64,000 bases of DNA from Onchidella celtica (Eukaryota; Mollusca; Gastropoda; Systellommatophora; Onchidiidae). The notes under the pieces are model-generated. The model was not told where the DNA came from, did not search any database, and worked only from the letters and a program-made list of their open reading frames with translations. The translations under genes were made by a program, and so were the position numbers. Location of the stretch: the NCBI GenBank assembly GCA_963931925.1, contig OZ007575.1, positions 36,399,350 to 36,463,349 on the forward strand, read 5' to 3'. The stretch's first letter is position 1; the number at the start of each line of letters is the position of its first letter. Shown piece after piece: positions 10,062 to 21,043 of the stretch.

Positions 10062-10483
10062 GGCCCATTGCGGATGTCGGCCATTTTAGTTGTCAGGACC
10101 GACGCTTAACCATGGCGATGGTAGCACTGATTTTGATTCGTTGTATGATTTGCATTGTGAGTACTTCAGGCGTCGCGAACCAAGCGGCGGCGAGCTAAAA
10201 AAAAGTTCACTACAGTAAACAATGACACGTGTGTTCACGCACATGGCAGAGATTCGGTCAATTCTTTCACTTCCTTTCCTTTGTTTACTCGGATGGTAGG
10301 GAATCTGACCAGCTTGGATCCATCCTTTCCACCCCTGACACAACAGTCAACTGCAATGCAACCAGCAGGCATTTTAACCGCTTAGACATATCTTGAAGTT
10401 ACACTCGTCAGCTGATCCACCCGCCATTTTATGTGTCGGAAGTAGAAAACAAAAACACTCCTTGACGTCATTCGCAATGGGCC
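10062..10483 (-). mobile_element. THAP-containing MITE, copy 1 (422 bp)
   Basis: The ends GGCCCATTGCG and CGCAATGGGCC form a terminal inverted repeat, with AATA on the left and TATA on the right as a possible 4-bp target duplication. The body is a clear inverted relative of 13848-14262: shared blocks include GTGGATCAGCTGA, TCTAAGCGGTTAAAATGCC and the THAP start. The element is far too short for a transposase, so it is non-autonomous. THAP with a 4-bp duplication would suit a Kolobok-like origin; an origin from a P-like parent is the alternative. Confidence 0.7.
10235..10372 (-). pseudogene. THAP-domain N-terminal fragment (45 aa) in MITE copy 1
   Basis: The ATG at 10372 (minus) opens a 45-codon frame starting MPAGCIAVDCC and continuing to KLVRFPTIRVNKGKEVKEL before a TGA at 10235. 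It shows the start of a C2CH THAP zinc finger: C5-x4-C10 and the conserved FP. The second half (the Trp and the C-x2-H pair) is missing. This would be a first exon in the parent transposase. Its near identity to the copy at 13959-14114 supports homology. Alone it cannot form a complete zinc site. Confidence 0.6.
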
Positions 10484-10959
10484 TATACAGGCTTGACACA
10501 GTGTGTTAATGGCCTAAGGCGAGTATCATACCAGATACTAGAATTGATAAGATACGACAGCTACAGTCCGTCCAACATTATACAGTTTTACAATTTCTTT
10601 AATATCTCCGGCTTGCCTTGATCAAATACCATCAAATTTTGCATAGTCTCCTTTTTTAATTTGTCTTAATAGGAAATTATTTTTTGACATATATAGAGCT
10701 AGAAATAAACTTTTTTTCTTCATAAAATCATATAAAAAACCTGTCCGACACCAAATGGTGAACATAGAGGTTGTTTACAGTACGAGCACTTGTGCACCGT
10801 CGACGCGGGGGTTTCTTAAATGCAAACGTGCATGTTAGGGGTAAACGCATTGCATCGTTTAAAGAGAAGTGTTATACCATACAAAGTTTAACCAACGAAT
10901 TGTTTGTGATTCTGAACACAAACATGCAACAAAAATTCAGTACCGCTTTACACTCACCA

Positions 10960-11311
10960 ACTTGAAAAATACGCATTCTGTACAGTATGAAACACATCAT
11001 TTTTCGAGGATTCATCGCCAGATGATGAGGAGGCTGAGGACGATGAGTTTTCCAGAGGAATTATCACAGGCGAAATTGGAGAGCTAATTCCACCAGCTTT
11101 AAAATAGTTCTCCTATATGAGTCTATCCTTCTGACGTGTTTGACTGCATTTTTCCAGTCATCTGACGATACATTGCGAAGGGCTTTCTCAGTGAGTTTCA
11201 ATGTTGCTTTTAGTGTAGCCTAAACTCCCGAGTTCCAACGAGCAACATCACGTTTTACTTGGGCCCATATAAGCTCTATCTGGTTCAGATCACAATGATA
11301 ACTACTAACAC
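10960..11311 (-). pseudogene. Decayed DDE transposase C-terminus (IS630/Tc1-like)
   Basis: Read on minus from 11311, the translation gives YHCDLNQIELIWAQVKRDVA, matching the C-terminal catalytic block of IS630/Tc1-type DDE transposases (HCxLNPIEL.WaqvK, which contains the third acidic residue, E). It continues after an in-frame stop as ATLKATLKLTEKALRNVSSD and HVRRIDSYR, then shifts frame into a Ser/Asp/Glu-rich tail (ENSSSSASSSSGDESS) ending at about 10965. At least one stop and one frameshift make it a pseudogene. No inverted repeats were located. The upstream part is absent; unrelated sequence and a minisatellite follow at 11320. Confidence 0.6.
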
Positions 11312-11574
11312 CTTATCTTACATTGCGGTCCGGGGGATGGCGGGGTCCTGTCCCAGCAGATTTACAGTTGGATGGGCACTCGCCAACCTCGGCCTGCGAT
11401 CTGCTGTCGGCCCCCGCCCAGCCCGACAGAATTAACCTCACCCTCCTTTTGTCATCTAACCAACACAGGAATAGGACTTCCCCTCCCTCCCCAGTACCAG
11501 AAGATTCCCCATACCCAAATACCTCTTCCTTCCCCAACCTACCTCTACTGTCCACCCCCAACCCACTTCCCATC

Positions 11575-12060
11575 CAGCGCCATCGGCACACCGCCATGGC
11601 CATCTCAAAACCTACCCTTTTTCCAACACCCTTACATTCCCAGCGCCATCGGCACACCGCCATGGCCATCTCAAAACCTACCCTTTTTCCAACACCCTTA
11701 CATTCCCAGCGCCATCGGCACACTGCCATGGCCATCTCAAAACCTACCCTTTTCCAACACCCTTACATTCCCAGCGCCATCGGCACACTGCCATGGCCAT
11801 CTCAAAACCTACCCTTTTTCCAACACCCTTACATTCCCAGCGCCATCGGCACACTGCCATGGCCATCTCAAAACCTACCCTTTTTCCAACACCCTTACAT
11901 TCCCAGCGCCATCGGCACACTGCCATGGCCATCTCAAAACCTACCCTTTTTCCAACACCCTTACATTCCCAGCGCCATCGGCACACTGCCATGGCCATCT
12001 CAAAACCCACCCTTTTCCAACACCCTTACATTCCCAGCGCCATCGGCACACTGCCATGGC
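11575..12060. repeat. 66-bp minisatellite, about 7.5 units
   Basis: Units beginning CAGCGCCATCGGCACA start at 11575, 11641, 11707, 11772, 11838, 11904, 11970 and 12035, giving a period of 66 with two 65-bp units. They are nearly identical, differing mainly in the number of T in CCCTTTTTCC and in CACC versus CACT. Because 66 is divisible by 3, open frames extend on both strands; none resembles a known protein. Confidence 0.95.
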
Positions 12061-12313
12061 TACCCCTTTCTGACACCCAATAAAAATACCTCGTCTCTGC
12101 CTATGGCAGGGGCGACAACCAAAAAATAAACCACAAATCTTATACCGACAACATTTACCGCCCATGTCATGGGGCGAGAATCCTCACTTCTTGTTAACGT
12201 AAGGCTCCCCCATTACCCCTACCCCGCCCCCCATTATAGGAAGCCTTTCCATCCCTCTTATTCTTTTCTTTGGCGCCAGCCCACAACCTAAAGAAGAAGG
12301 CAGCTCGATTAGG

Positions 12314-12397
12314 AGCTCTTCTGAGGGCTAGAAGAAGCAGAAACAAGCAAAAGAGAACAAGATCAGGAAAACCCAAATGGGAGCCCTTTTGAGGGCT
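12314..12397 (+). other. Two histone-mRNA-like stem-loops
   Basis: AGCTCT-TCTG-AGGGCT (12314-12329, one G-U pair) and AGCCCT-TTTG-AGGGCT (12382-12397) each form a 6-bp stem with a 4-base loop. The second is followed by purine-rich AAGAAAGAG. This matches the shape of a metazoan histone 3'-end processing signal (6-bp stem, 4-nt loop, downstream purine element). The two lie in a partial duplication (GGAGCYCTTYTGAGGGCTA). No histone frame was found nearby, so this may be chance. Confidence 0.2.
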
Positions 12398-13840
12398 AAG
12401 AAAGAGAGCCAAATGGAAGCCAACAAGACCCAACAGAGAAAAACAAAAAGAACAACAAGAAACAGCGAGGTGTAAATGCCAAGAGCAGCGAAACCTCCTA
12501 AAATAAAGACCTACAACGCGGTGAATGATTTTCATGTCATTTATTCAGAAAGAACATACATCCAGAGTCTCAAGTAGAGAACAATTAATGTGCATAACTT
12601 CAGTTCAATGTAACTTTACAATGCTGCATGGAACCAACGTTTCTCAACCCGCTCACACAGCCCTTGTCCTTTGCTGGCCAAAAAAAAAAAAAAAAATTAA
12701 AAAAAAAAAAAAAAATTATAATACAAACAAAAATTCGTGCATCAAAAATAGAAGTGTAGCAGAAAGCTGATAAAATATTTTAAAATACTTGTATACATAT
12801 CTCAGTGTCCCATTTGATTGGCCACATGCGAAAAAAAATTTAAAAAATAAAACGAAACCAAACGAAACAAACAAAAAATACGAACACTAACTTTGTTCCG
12901 AATTTGCGCTATCAACGACAGACATCTTAAAAAGTGATTAATTACATACTTTGTTTACAAAAATACGGTTAAAAAACGAATTAATGTCTCCAAATCACAC
13001 ACTGACGCCATTCTGTGATTGAACTAAGGACTCTTAATTCCAAACCCACCAAAAAAAAAAAAAAAGATACAACCTTTTCTTTTTGCCCAATTTTGACTTT
13101 GCTTATAGCCCTGCTGCGACCCCACAGTTTTTCTGTGGTTTTTATGATATTTCGTTAAGTTTTCACTAACATACAAATCACGCTCTGGCCAGGTGGCGAC
13201 AAACATCCGGCTGGTGCCGTTCAAGGTGTCACTGAAATTGAATGTCGTTGACGTCATTAACCGACTGATCATAACCTCGGCTAGTGCTCACAGGACACAC
13301 CATGAGACAACTCCGTCGTGCAAAGGTAGAGTGGCGTAACTGACAGCACGGCCTTTTTCTATTTGATTGTCGCTATGAACTGGTTTCACACATAATTCTT
13401 TTAAATTTCAAAGGCAGATAGACGTTTCTGCTACCGAAATAGTAAGTTTCTAGTGTGGCCAACTCATAAATAAAAGCACTAATAGACTGGCTATACATGC
13501 CACACACACATTTTTTGTGTTTTTCTCAAAACTATGAAATGAGCACAAACGTCCCTCTGCCATTGTGCGGCAGACCCAGTCCCTCGCCATTCCCTCTCCT
13601 GACACCTCCTGAGGCATCGGAAGGATGACAAACACATTAGCCACGAGGTAACCCCCCCCCCCCCCCACGAGGCCCATCCCTGGTTACCGCGGGATAAACA
13701 ATGCATCATCATGGCAAACAAATTAATTAATGTCCCAAAGTGGAAAGTTTTCATCACAGAGAACTACATGTATATCGAATCCACAGCTTCCTAGCAACCT
13801 TCAGTGTCTAAACGCTTTCCTTCTCAATGAATCTCATCCC
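12321..13840. other. Non-coding, A-rich region
   Basis: It contains long poly(A) tracts near 12681-12713 and 13046, and poly(C) near 13650. Frames are short and unremarkable. No gene is supported. Confidence 0.5.
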
Positions 13841-13847
13841 CTCTATA

Positions 13848-14262
13848 GGTAGAGTGCGCATGACGTCACAGAGTGTTTTTGTTTTGTAGTTCCGCCAAAC
13901 AAGATGGCCGGTGGATCAGCTGATGAGTGTAACTTCGAGATGTGTCTAAGCGGTTAAAATGCCTGCTGGTTGCATTGCAGTTGACTGTTATGACAGGGCT
14001 GGAAAGGATGGATCCAAGTTGGTCAGATTCCCGACCATCCGTGTAAACAAGGGAAAGGAAGTGAAAGAATTGACCCAACGTCTCCCGTGTGCTTATACAC
14101 ACGTGTTACAGTAGTGAATTTTTTAAAAACCCGCCACCGATTGGTTCGCGACGCCTTAAGTGCTCACGGTGCAAATCAGCTAACGAATCAAAATCAAGGC
14201 CACCATCGCCATGGCGAAGCGTGGCTCCGGACAGACAAGATGGTGGATATGCGCATTCTACC
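13848..14262 (+). mobile_element. THAP-containing MITE, copy 2 (415 bp)
   Basis: The termini GGTAGAGTGCGCAT and ATGCGCATTCTACC form the inverted repeat. TATA directly flanks both sides (13844-13847 and 14263-14266), a likely 4-bp target duplication. The internal sequence matches 10062-10483 in inverse orientation, although the outermost bases of the two copies differ, suggesting related subfamilies. Confidence 0.72.
13959..14114 (+). pseudogene. THAP-domain N-terminal fragment (51 aa) in MITE copy 2
   Basis: The frame starts at the ATG at 13959 with MPAGCIAVDCYDRAGKDG and continues with KLVRFPTIRVNKGKEVKEL to a TAG at 14114. The C5-x4-C10 pair and FP motif of a THAP zinc finger are present; the distal Trp and C-x2-H are missing. 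It is probably the remnant of a first exon. It agrees almost residue for residue with the fragment at 10235-10372 until the ends diverge. Confidence 0.6.
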
Positions 14263-14269
14263 TATAAGA

Positions 14270-15181
14270 GTGGAGATTTTGCCAAATCACTGGCAAGACA
14301 GGCGTTTCTTCCTCAGTGACTCCATCAGAGACCGGCCTACATTTCTGGGACCCTGAAGCCTGCACTGTTATGGGGCCCCTTTGCAACCTGCAATACATGT
14401 AATGGGGTAACATCCATAATTCACTCATTAAGAAACGTTTCTTCAGCCCCGCTGTGTACATTTATACCGATGTGACGTTCCATTTTTTTTTTTTTTTATC
14501 TTCTCATGTCTATACAGGTCAGAATCTCAATGGTATAGTATCCAGACAGGTGAAAACTAGTGAAAAACATATTTTTCCACGAAATCCAACTCCAGTATAT
14601 GTACCTGTGTATTTAACACCTGTCCTATCCCATCTGTCGCACGAATTTGACGTCATGCAAAACTGCCATAAATGAACTGTAACAGATTTTATGACGTGAT
14701 TTACATGCAAAATAAATTTATAAGCAAATCTCCATTTGGGCGTTGTCTCATGTTGCTGAGCACATACAAACTTCAACCACATATGGGAAAACAAAGCTCT
14801 TGATCTGTTTTTAGATGATAACATTGGGTCAGAAAACGTACACATACAATTTTGAGAGTATAATATGTACTGGGGTGCCCGTTTTCTGTTTCATACTTAC
14901 AATTAAATAAATAAATACCAGTAAATAAGTAAAGAAAATTAAAGCTGGCCGAATTTCGTTTATTGTTTAACTTTCTGCATTATCACGGGTGATTTGCAAA
15001 AGGGTGATTTACAATGACCTGACAAAACAAATATTGTACAGGTTAAAAAATATACATAATACAATGTAAATATCATTTCATTGCTTGGATCGGAGGCTCA
15101 ACTACTGTAAGACAGCATTGTCACACTCGACTGGAGAGAGAGAGAAAGAGAGAGGGAGGAAGGGAGGGGGAAGAGGCCGCG

Positions 15182-15216
<35 letters not shown>

Positions 15217-15380
15217 AAAAAGCAGTCCAGGTTCTGCAATTCTTGACTTAGGAGACTGAGAGTGACATTATGTAGTTTTCCCAATGCTTTACTATGATGA
15301 CGCAAATATACACATGGACATACATGTATTATAATTATTCTCATGAGTTCGGCATCCAAGTCTTAAATACATGTAGATCT
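14270..15380. other. No gene seen; short GA repeat at 15135-15215
   Basis: Non-coding AT-rich sequence. A GA/GAGGGA-rich patch lies at 15135-15215. No splice-flanked exon or transposon ends were recognised. Confidence 0.45.
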
Positions 15381-15389
15381 ATATCAGTC

Positions 15390-15735
15390 TGATATCTCAA
15401 AATCAGTCAAATGTTATTTTGGATTGTGGACATCCCAATTCCAGTCAAATATTGACTTGGTATAGTGTGTGGATATCTCACTTTCAGTCAAATGTTAAAA
15501 TAGGATAGAGGATATCTCAATTTCAACTAAATGTTCACTTAGGATAGAAGATATCTCAATTTCAGTCAAATGTTGACTTAGGATTGAGGATATCCCAATT
15601 TCAGTCAAACGTTGATATAAGATGGTGGACATATCAATTTCCGCCACATAATGTTGAATATTTAAAGCAGTTGGTGAGTCTCTCAATTTCAGTCAAATGC
15701 CAACTTAGGATAATGGATATCTCACCTATGGCAAG
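15390..15735. repeat. 39-bp minisatellite (GATATCTCAATTTCAGTCAA type)
   Basis: Successive GATATCTC-like starts at 15511, 15550, 15589 and 15628 give a 39-bp period. The array has about nine diverged units built on GATATCTCAATTTCAGTCAA followed by ATGTTGACTTAGGAT. Confidence 0.9.
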
Positions 15736-15739
15736 ATAA

Positions 15740-16810
15740 ATGACTTTGGGTAGTGGAGTCAACGATTCCTGATTGATCAGTACATGTACCACATGACAGT
15801 CAAAATTCTCGCCTCTGCCAGATACTCACTTTGTCCACAGGCTCCTTATGCCTCCCTAGGGCCCAGTGTTCCATACTTGAAACATATCGCCTTGTGGCTA
15901 GTTGTCCCCTTTAAAAGAGAAGGTTCTGCCTCCACTTTTTGGGCTGAACTGAGTCACACACTACAGACTTGTTCTACAGGCCTTGTGTCACACTAACACA
16001 GTATCAAGCTACTCGGTGCATAATTTGTAAGTATTACTTACAAAAAAAAAAAGTCATATTATATCTCTAAAAGCTATAAGCACACGAAACTTCAATCATC
16101 AGCTTCTCAAAAGTTAATGAAGAGAGAACCTTGCCATTCTAGGGGGACTTTGTGTTCATTTGCTCTTTTTTCTTTTTAATACTTTCTACTTCATCAACAC
16201 ACATTTTTTTTGTGATAAATACTTTTTACATTTATTTATTTGACAATTATACATCAGTTTTACATGTTTGATAAGTTCTAGATTTATATTTAGGCAATCT
16301 GTGGCTGGCTAGAGTCAATGAATGTTGCAAAAGAAAAAAACAACAACATACAAACAAACAAAAAGTTATACATGGATACATTTCAGAAAACAGGCAATTT
16401 CTACATTTAGTTACATCATAGGTACAAACATTCAGTTCCTGAAGTGTTGACTGCATATATATATATGATTAAGCTGCATATATATATGATTAAGGCACAA
16501 CCAGCCAGTACTAGAACATCGTAACTGATGAAATGACAAATATGATCTGCATGCAAGGCTTAGAAGATCTTTTCATTCACACTACTATTCCTAAAACCTC
16601 TTGGCATACAATGAGAACCATGCTCAGCACAATGCTAATGTCACTCAAAGCACAGGTACTGGCCAGGTGAGAACCTTTCTCCCCAGACACTTAGGCCATT
16701 AGCAGACTGAGTCTAATCTGTTTTGCCTCGGTTTTGAGTTAAACAGGACCTGACAACACCAGTGAGACCGAAACAGGCCCTTCTACATCACTGCTCTACG
16801 ATAACAGCAC
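15740..16810. other. No gene seen
   Basis: AT-rich non-coding sequence with small TATA-type repeats near 16455-16495 (GCATATATATATGATTAAG, duplicated). Nothing else is supported. Confidence 0.45.
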
Positions 16811-16814
16811 ATGT

Positions 16815-17032
16815 CATACTTATGCCAAAAGGCACCTGATGGTTCATTGCATTCTTGAGCATGAGGGCTATCAGATAATATAACAGAAAAAGAACAGCGC
16901 CAGTATGAAAATGTGATAATCCTACAGAATCATAATGGCATAAGTCACCAAATGACAGGAAAAGAAACAGATTTTTCTTAATGTCTCAAAAATGTCGAAA
17001 ATGACTAAGGCCAACAGTGTAGAGCAGTGATG
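16815..17032 (+). repeat. Dispersed repeat family A, copy 1
   Basis: It shares with 22480-23475 (minus) and 54487-54655 (plus) the ordered blocks GGTTCATTGCATTCYTGAGC, ATGAGGGCTATYAGA, AGAATCATAAYGGCRTAAGT and AAATGACAG. All three end near GTGTAGAGCAGTGA or GCATAGA. No coding capacity. The class is unknown. Confidence 0.7.
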
Positions 17033-17210
17033 TCTTTGATAGTTGATTCAAAGGAATTTCATGTCTTGAGTCGAAACACACTTGACTCAGATCACCTCAA
17101 GCCTTTTTGTCAAATCAAACTTGCAGATTTCACACAAAATAAACAGCTGAGTTGATAGAAACATTCTAATTTTGCCCATACCCCTGAACCTACATAGCGG
17201 TTTTGGAAAA

Positions 17211-17285
17211 GTTGTTGTTAGAGGACCGTAGTGTTTTACACACTAAGATACAGATGCACAGTGAACACTACTCAGTGCAGTATTT
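17211..17285 (-). repeat. Dispersed repeat family B, copy 1
   Basis: Its reverse complement matches 43545-43640: AATACTG..AGT.GTGTTCAC, CAGCTTA-type and GTGTAAAA.ACTAC blocks. Its end AGAGGACCGTAGTG resembles the other end of the family (TTAGGGGACCGCAGT), suggesting a small inverted-repeat element. Confidence 0.5.
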
Positions 17286-17328
17286 TGTCTCTTCGGCTTT
17301 ATAATTAAACAACGGTGCATGAACATAT

Positions 17329-17765
17329 GGGGACACGGTGGTCTAGAGGCAAGGTGCTCGCCTCTCATGCCGAAGGTACTGGGTTCAAATCCCAGTCAGT
17401 GCAGGCATGTTGGAATTTTAGGGTTTTTTCTCATATTTTCCTGCCCCTGATCCCATGGGAGGAAGGATCGAGCACCTAGTCTTCTTGGATAAGGATGAAA
17501 AATTCGGAGGGCCCGTGTGCACGTTGCACACGTTAAAGATACCTCGGCAGTTGGAAATCGAAAAGAGCAGGCCGAACAGGCTGCTGCCTGGCCAAATGAA
17601 ATAAAATTCATCCCTACTACCCCCCCCCCTCCCCCCTCCCGAAAAAAAAAGACCCACCGACCGGTACAGCACCGACATGTCTGCTCCAGTTGTAACTGGG
17701 CTGCAATGACACGAAGGCAAATTTCCCACATGGGATTAAAGAAGTATACAAAATACAAAAAAATA
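17329..17765 (+). repeat. tRNA-derived SINE, copy 1
   Basis: The head (17329-17400) has an A-box-like TGGTCTAGAGGCA and a B box GGTTCAAATCC at RNA polymerase III spacing. The body continues GGCATGTTGGAATTTTAG, then a GCACGTTAAAGATACCT..GCAGTTGG block, a poly(C) tract near 17622-17638 followed by poly(A), then CTCCAGTTGTAACTGGGCTG. The tail is GGATTAAAGAAGTATACAAA. Three more copies lie at 31420, 37748 and 51930. The tail was probably borrowed from a partner LINE I cannot name. Confidence 0.85.
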
Positions 17766-18954
17766 ACAGCCGTTTGGAAAAAAAACCTTATTCTATGTCA
17801 TACATTCCATACCGCCTTTCAGGACCCAGAAAGAACACCAATTCAAGACCTCACTCTCACAATCACTGCTTGCCACTGAGTCAAAATGTGTAATGAAAAC
17901 CAACTCAATACCTTCCAGCTACCATTCCGCCTGATCACAAACAAAGCAAAGTGATTCATTGCTCGCCAATGGATTGGGCTTTCCGTAACACTCATTTTCC
18001 GCCTGAATGTAGTAATAGCTTTTTTTTTTTGGTCATGAAACAGAAATCCTAGCTCATCTCTGAATGAAGCTCGTTACGCAGCTGACAGGGAAAATTTTAA
18101 ATGATTCGGGTATGTCCCTTGCAATAACCCTTTAATGAAAAATAATTTATTGTCACTGCTAAATGCGCACATTTCTTGCAAAATACTCTTTGTCGCATAA
18201 CAGCATGCAGCACTCCCATGATTTGTTTTCTTTTGAGTTCTTCTTTTTAAATTCTGCATACAAAAACTGTCCTTTTCAATGTCTGAACCAATCAAATATT
18301 GAGTCCCTTGCCTGTTTACTATCGATTTCTTGCCCAGTTAAAACATGATTTACACAGACAAGTGCAAGATTTGGAACAACAAATTTGTTATTAGTAACTG
18401 GAATCTAAATTAGAATTTGCCTGCAAACCAACAAATTTTCCCTAATTAATACAGCTTTGACCCCATAAATGAAAATTTAGAACTGTTAATTGGATCAGCG
18501 GGGGAAAAACAGTTGAAGATAATAAGATAATAAAACCAATTATCTCTTTATCTAGCACACAGGTACAAATGAGTGAACAGTGCATTCATAGATCTGATTC
18601 TCAGGCAACCGCTTCCGACTATGGCAAGAGAAGTATCCATCCATCACAGAGAACAGACAACATGAAAAACAAAGGTTTAAAACATTTTACAAAAGAAAAA
18701 GGAAAACGACAAATGGGTGGAAAAAAAAAACAACAAACGACCAAACAGCTGAATTAGTAACACTCAACTCTTATTCCCGTGAAATACGCTTTGGTGTACA
18801 CATAAGGGAAAAGACGGCCACAATGTGACAATTGGCTTAACCTGCATAAAATCTACACAAGAATCACACCTAGAATAAATACCATACTGACATTTGATAT
18901 ATCATCAGTCAGCTGTTAGAATCTCGTTAAAACTAAACTAAACGGTTGTTGTCT

Positions 18955-19035
18955 AATTACAATGCCAAATAGGAACAATACTGAGTTGTGTTCACTGCTC
19001 AGCTACAGCTTTCTCTATTAAATAGTTTGAGTTAG
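18955..19035 (+). repeat. Dispersed repeat family B, copy 2
   Basis: Shares AACAATACTGAGTTGTGTTC, CTCAGCTACAGCTTTCT and adjacent sequence with 43545-43640 and 28875-28955. Confidence 0.6.
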
Positions 19036-19068
19036 GTTTAACAAGGTTCAAACAGTTGATCAACGATA

Positions 19069-20040
19069 CAGTGTAAAGTTGGGTAACTTCGCCAGAAGGG
19101 TAAATGCGTTAAGTGTACTGCCTAAGCACATTAATAATGGAATAACCCATTCTCCCCAGTCTCAGTTGAGTACAAGTGTCAAGTAATTTATAGTTTATGC
19201 CTTGCCATCTTTTTTTTTACAGCCAATCAGAGCACTCACACGTACCAAGAAAGTGTAGTGGTTACAAGTGCATGTCACTTCACAGCTGTCTGCTTGCCTT
19301 GCTTTTATCTGTCTTCCATTTGAAATTCCTGTGTTTTTTGTTCTTTCTTGTTACCACTTTCATTGCAAACATTTATTACCTTTTAAAGCAGCTTGTATTC
19401 TGTCCATATGAATCACTCAAAGAAGTTACTTCTACTACCGGTACATTAGATTATTGTTTAACTGCCTTAGATGTAAAACTATATCTTCAAATTTGTTTAT
19501 TTATGCTTGTTAGCCTAGTCGTGTAAATTCAGCCAGAACTGTCGGTAAAATTCGCCAGCTTGAATTTTCTTATTGTTGTTTGAAACATGGGTAAAACCAG
19601 CAAAAATGTCTATAATAAATATTCCTGAGATGATTTAGAAAAAGCCATTGAGGCCTTTAAATATGGTCAAACCTGTTCTGGCACTGCAAAAACATATAAA
19701 AGCCCCAGGAAAACACTGGCCGATCACGTACCTGGGCACTCAAACATCTCCAGGAAGGCAGCGAGGTAGCGGATTTTTGTTTATGTTGTATTCTTACTAA
19801 AAGTCTCTATGTACCATACCAGTATTGCACTGTTAACCCTTCCTAAAACTACAAAGTCAGTCAAAAATAAAGATTACAGAAGGCACACAAAAAAAAAAGA
19901 AAATTAAAACAAACCCAACAAAAAAAATATATACATGTAAAAGAGATGTCCCAAGGCGAAATATACAGCGGGGCTCGCGAATTTCCCCGATAGCGGTGGC
20001 GAATGTGCCCGGTATGGTGGCGGATTTACCCAACAGTCAA
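19069..20040 (+). mobile_element. Degenerate pogo-like DNA transposon with deleted transposase
   Basis: A psq/CENP-B-type helix-turn-helix fragment (19587-19769) sits between related ends. CAGTGTAAAGTTGGGTAACT at 19069 follows a TA dinucleotide, and the reverse complement of the right end (CTTGACTGTTGGGTAAATCC) ends beside a TA at 20042. Both contain GTTGGGTAA followed by a TCGCCA or CCGCCA motif, and similar motifs recur inside (GGTAAAATTCGCCA near 19540). The catalytic part is missing. The ends are approximate because they have diverged. Confidence 0.5.
19587..19769 (+). pseudogene. Pogo/Tigger-like transposase N-terminus (psq helix-turn-helix)
   Basis: From the ATG at 19587 the frame reads MGKTSKNVYNKYS, a TGA stop, then DDLEKAIEAFKYGQ and AKTYKSPRKTLADHVPGH up to a TAG at 19769. 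This is the typical start of pogo-type/CENP-B-like transposases (MGK..K.YxxYxxEDLxxAIEAVKxG...AAKxYxVPRSTLxDH). The TGA at codon 14 breaks it. The terminal AGCGAG/GTAGCG could be an old splice donor, common at this point in the family. No downstream DDE domain was found. Confidence 0.7.
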
Positions 20041-20044
20041 GTAT

Positions 20045-21035
20045 GCAAAAAAATTACCAAAAAGTATATGAAATGAAACTTGATCAAAACAATCATGCAT
20101 CAGCTAGAGTCTTGGTTGGCCAATCGGTGTTGCCAGCTTGATCTGTGACACAATGGTCACACACGCTAAGAGAAAAGTATGAAATCAACCATACCTGCTT
20201 CGAAGTGGCAAAATTACCCGACTCTACATCGAGGATGGTGTCGTGACTACTCACACCAAAATATTCATGCTTTGGGACAAGACGCACTGCAAAATTCATA
20301 TTCTTGTCTTTCCCCTTCTACACAATCATTAGAAATTCTGATTTCTATTTCAGTTTTATACTATCTGTTTGAAATAAAGCTCTGGTTTTACAAAGGCCCA
20401 ATTATCTGGTCAGTTTCATGGCTAAACAACCTACTGTAAAAAAAAAAAAATTGTGCTCCTAATGCATCTTGCTTCTGTATTACACTCAACACTGTGTGTT
20501 CACTAAACAAACTGCCCAATGCTCAGAATGTCACTGTATTTTAAAGTAAAGATACTAGATACAAAAAGATGAGGCACTCTTTTCTTTGCACTTCTAAACA
20601 ATTCGCGCACACAGTTTGAATCAGTGGCAGGGCCCACGGCGCATTGCATGAAATGAATGGTTGATATGATGATAAATTTATTACGATGTTACTGTGACTA
20701 AAAAAAAAAATTTCCTACAGCTATTGAAGTTATAATTACAAAATCAATGCCTACAAGGATAGCTGAATAGTGAAGAAAATTCAGTGTTTTCCCCATCTTG
20801 GCTTTGTGCAATATGGTATTATTCATGACTTCTGAGCTTTCATCGCTAGGTGACAGTGTGAAATATGTACATGCTTAACGCACTGCCTGTCTCATCTTAT
20901 TGTGTCTAGCATCTCTGCTTTAACCTGCTGGGCACTAAGTATGGACTGGGTTGTGGCTGGCAAACTGACTGATAAGTTGGTTCAAAGATTGCCAAATACT
21001 TTTGCAGGTATTGGCTCCTTTTATTAAACAAAAAT
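20045..21035. other. No gene seen
   Basis: AT-rich, with poly(A) tracts at 20439 and 20701. Short frames only, with no recognised domain. Confidence 0.45.
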
Positions 21036-21043
21036 AAGAACAC

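Noticed and set aside
11323..12129. 268-codon frame on plus, plus overlapping frames on both strands
   Set aside because: Explained by the 66-bp minisatellite; no conserved domain, and open in several frames at once.
8875..15735. Possible CRISPR-like arrays (repeats with spacing)
   Set aside because: Units are head-to-tail tandem repeats without unique spacers, in a eukaryotic genome.
17329..17400. Functional tRNA gene
   Set aside because: A and B boxes are present, but the cloverleaf is poor, the sequence continues into a SINE body, and three other copies exist.
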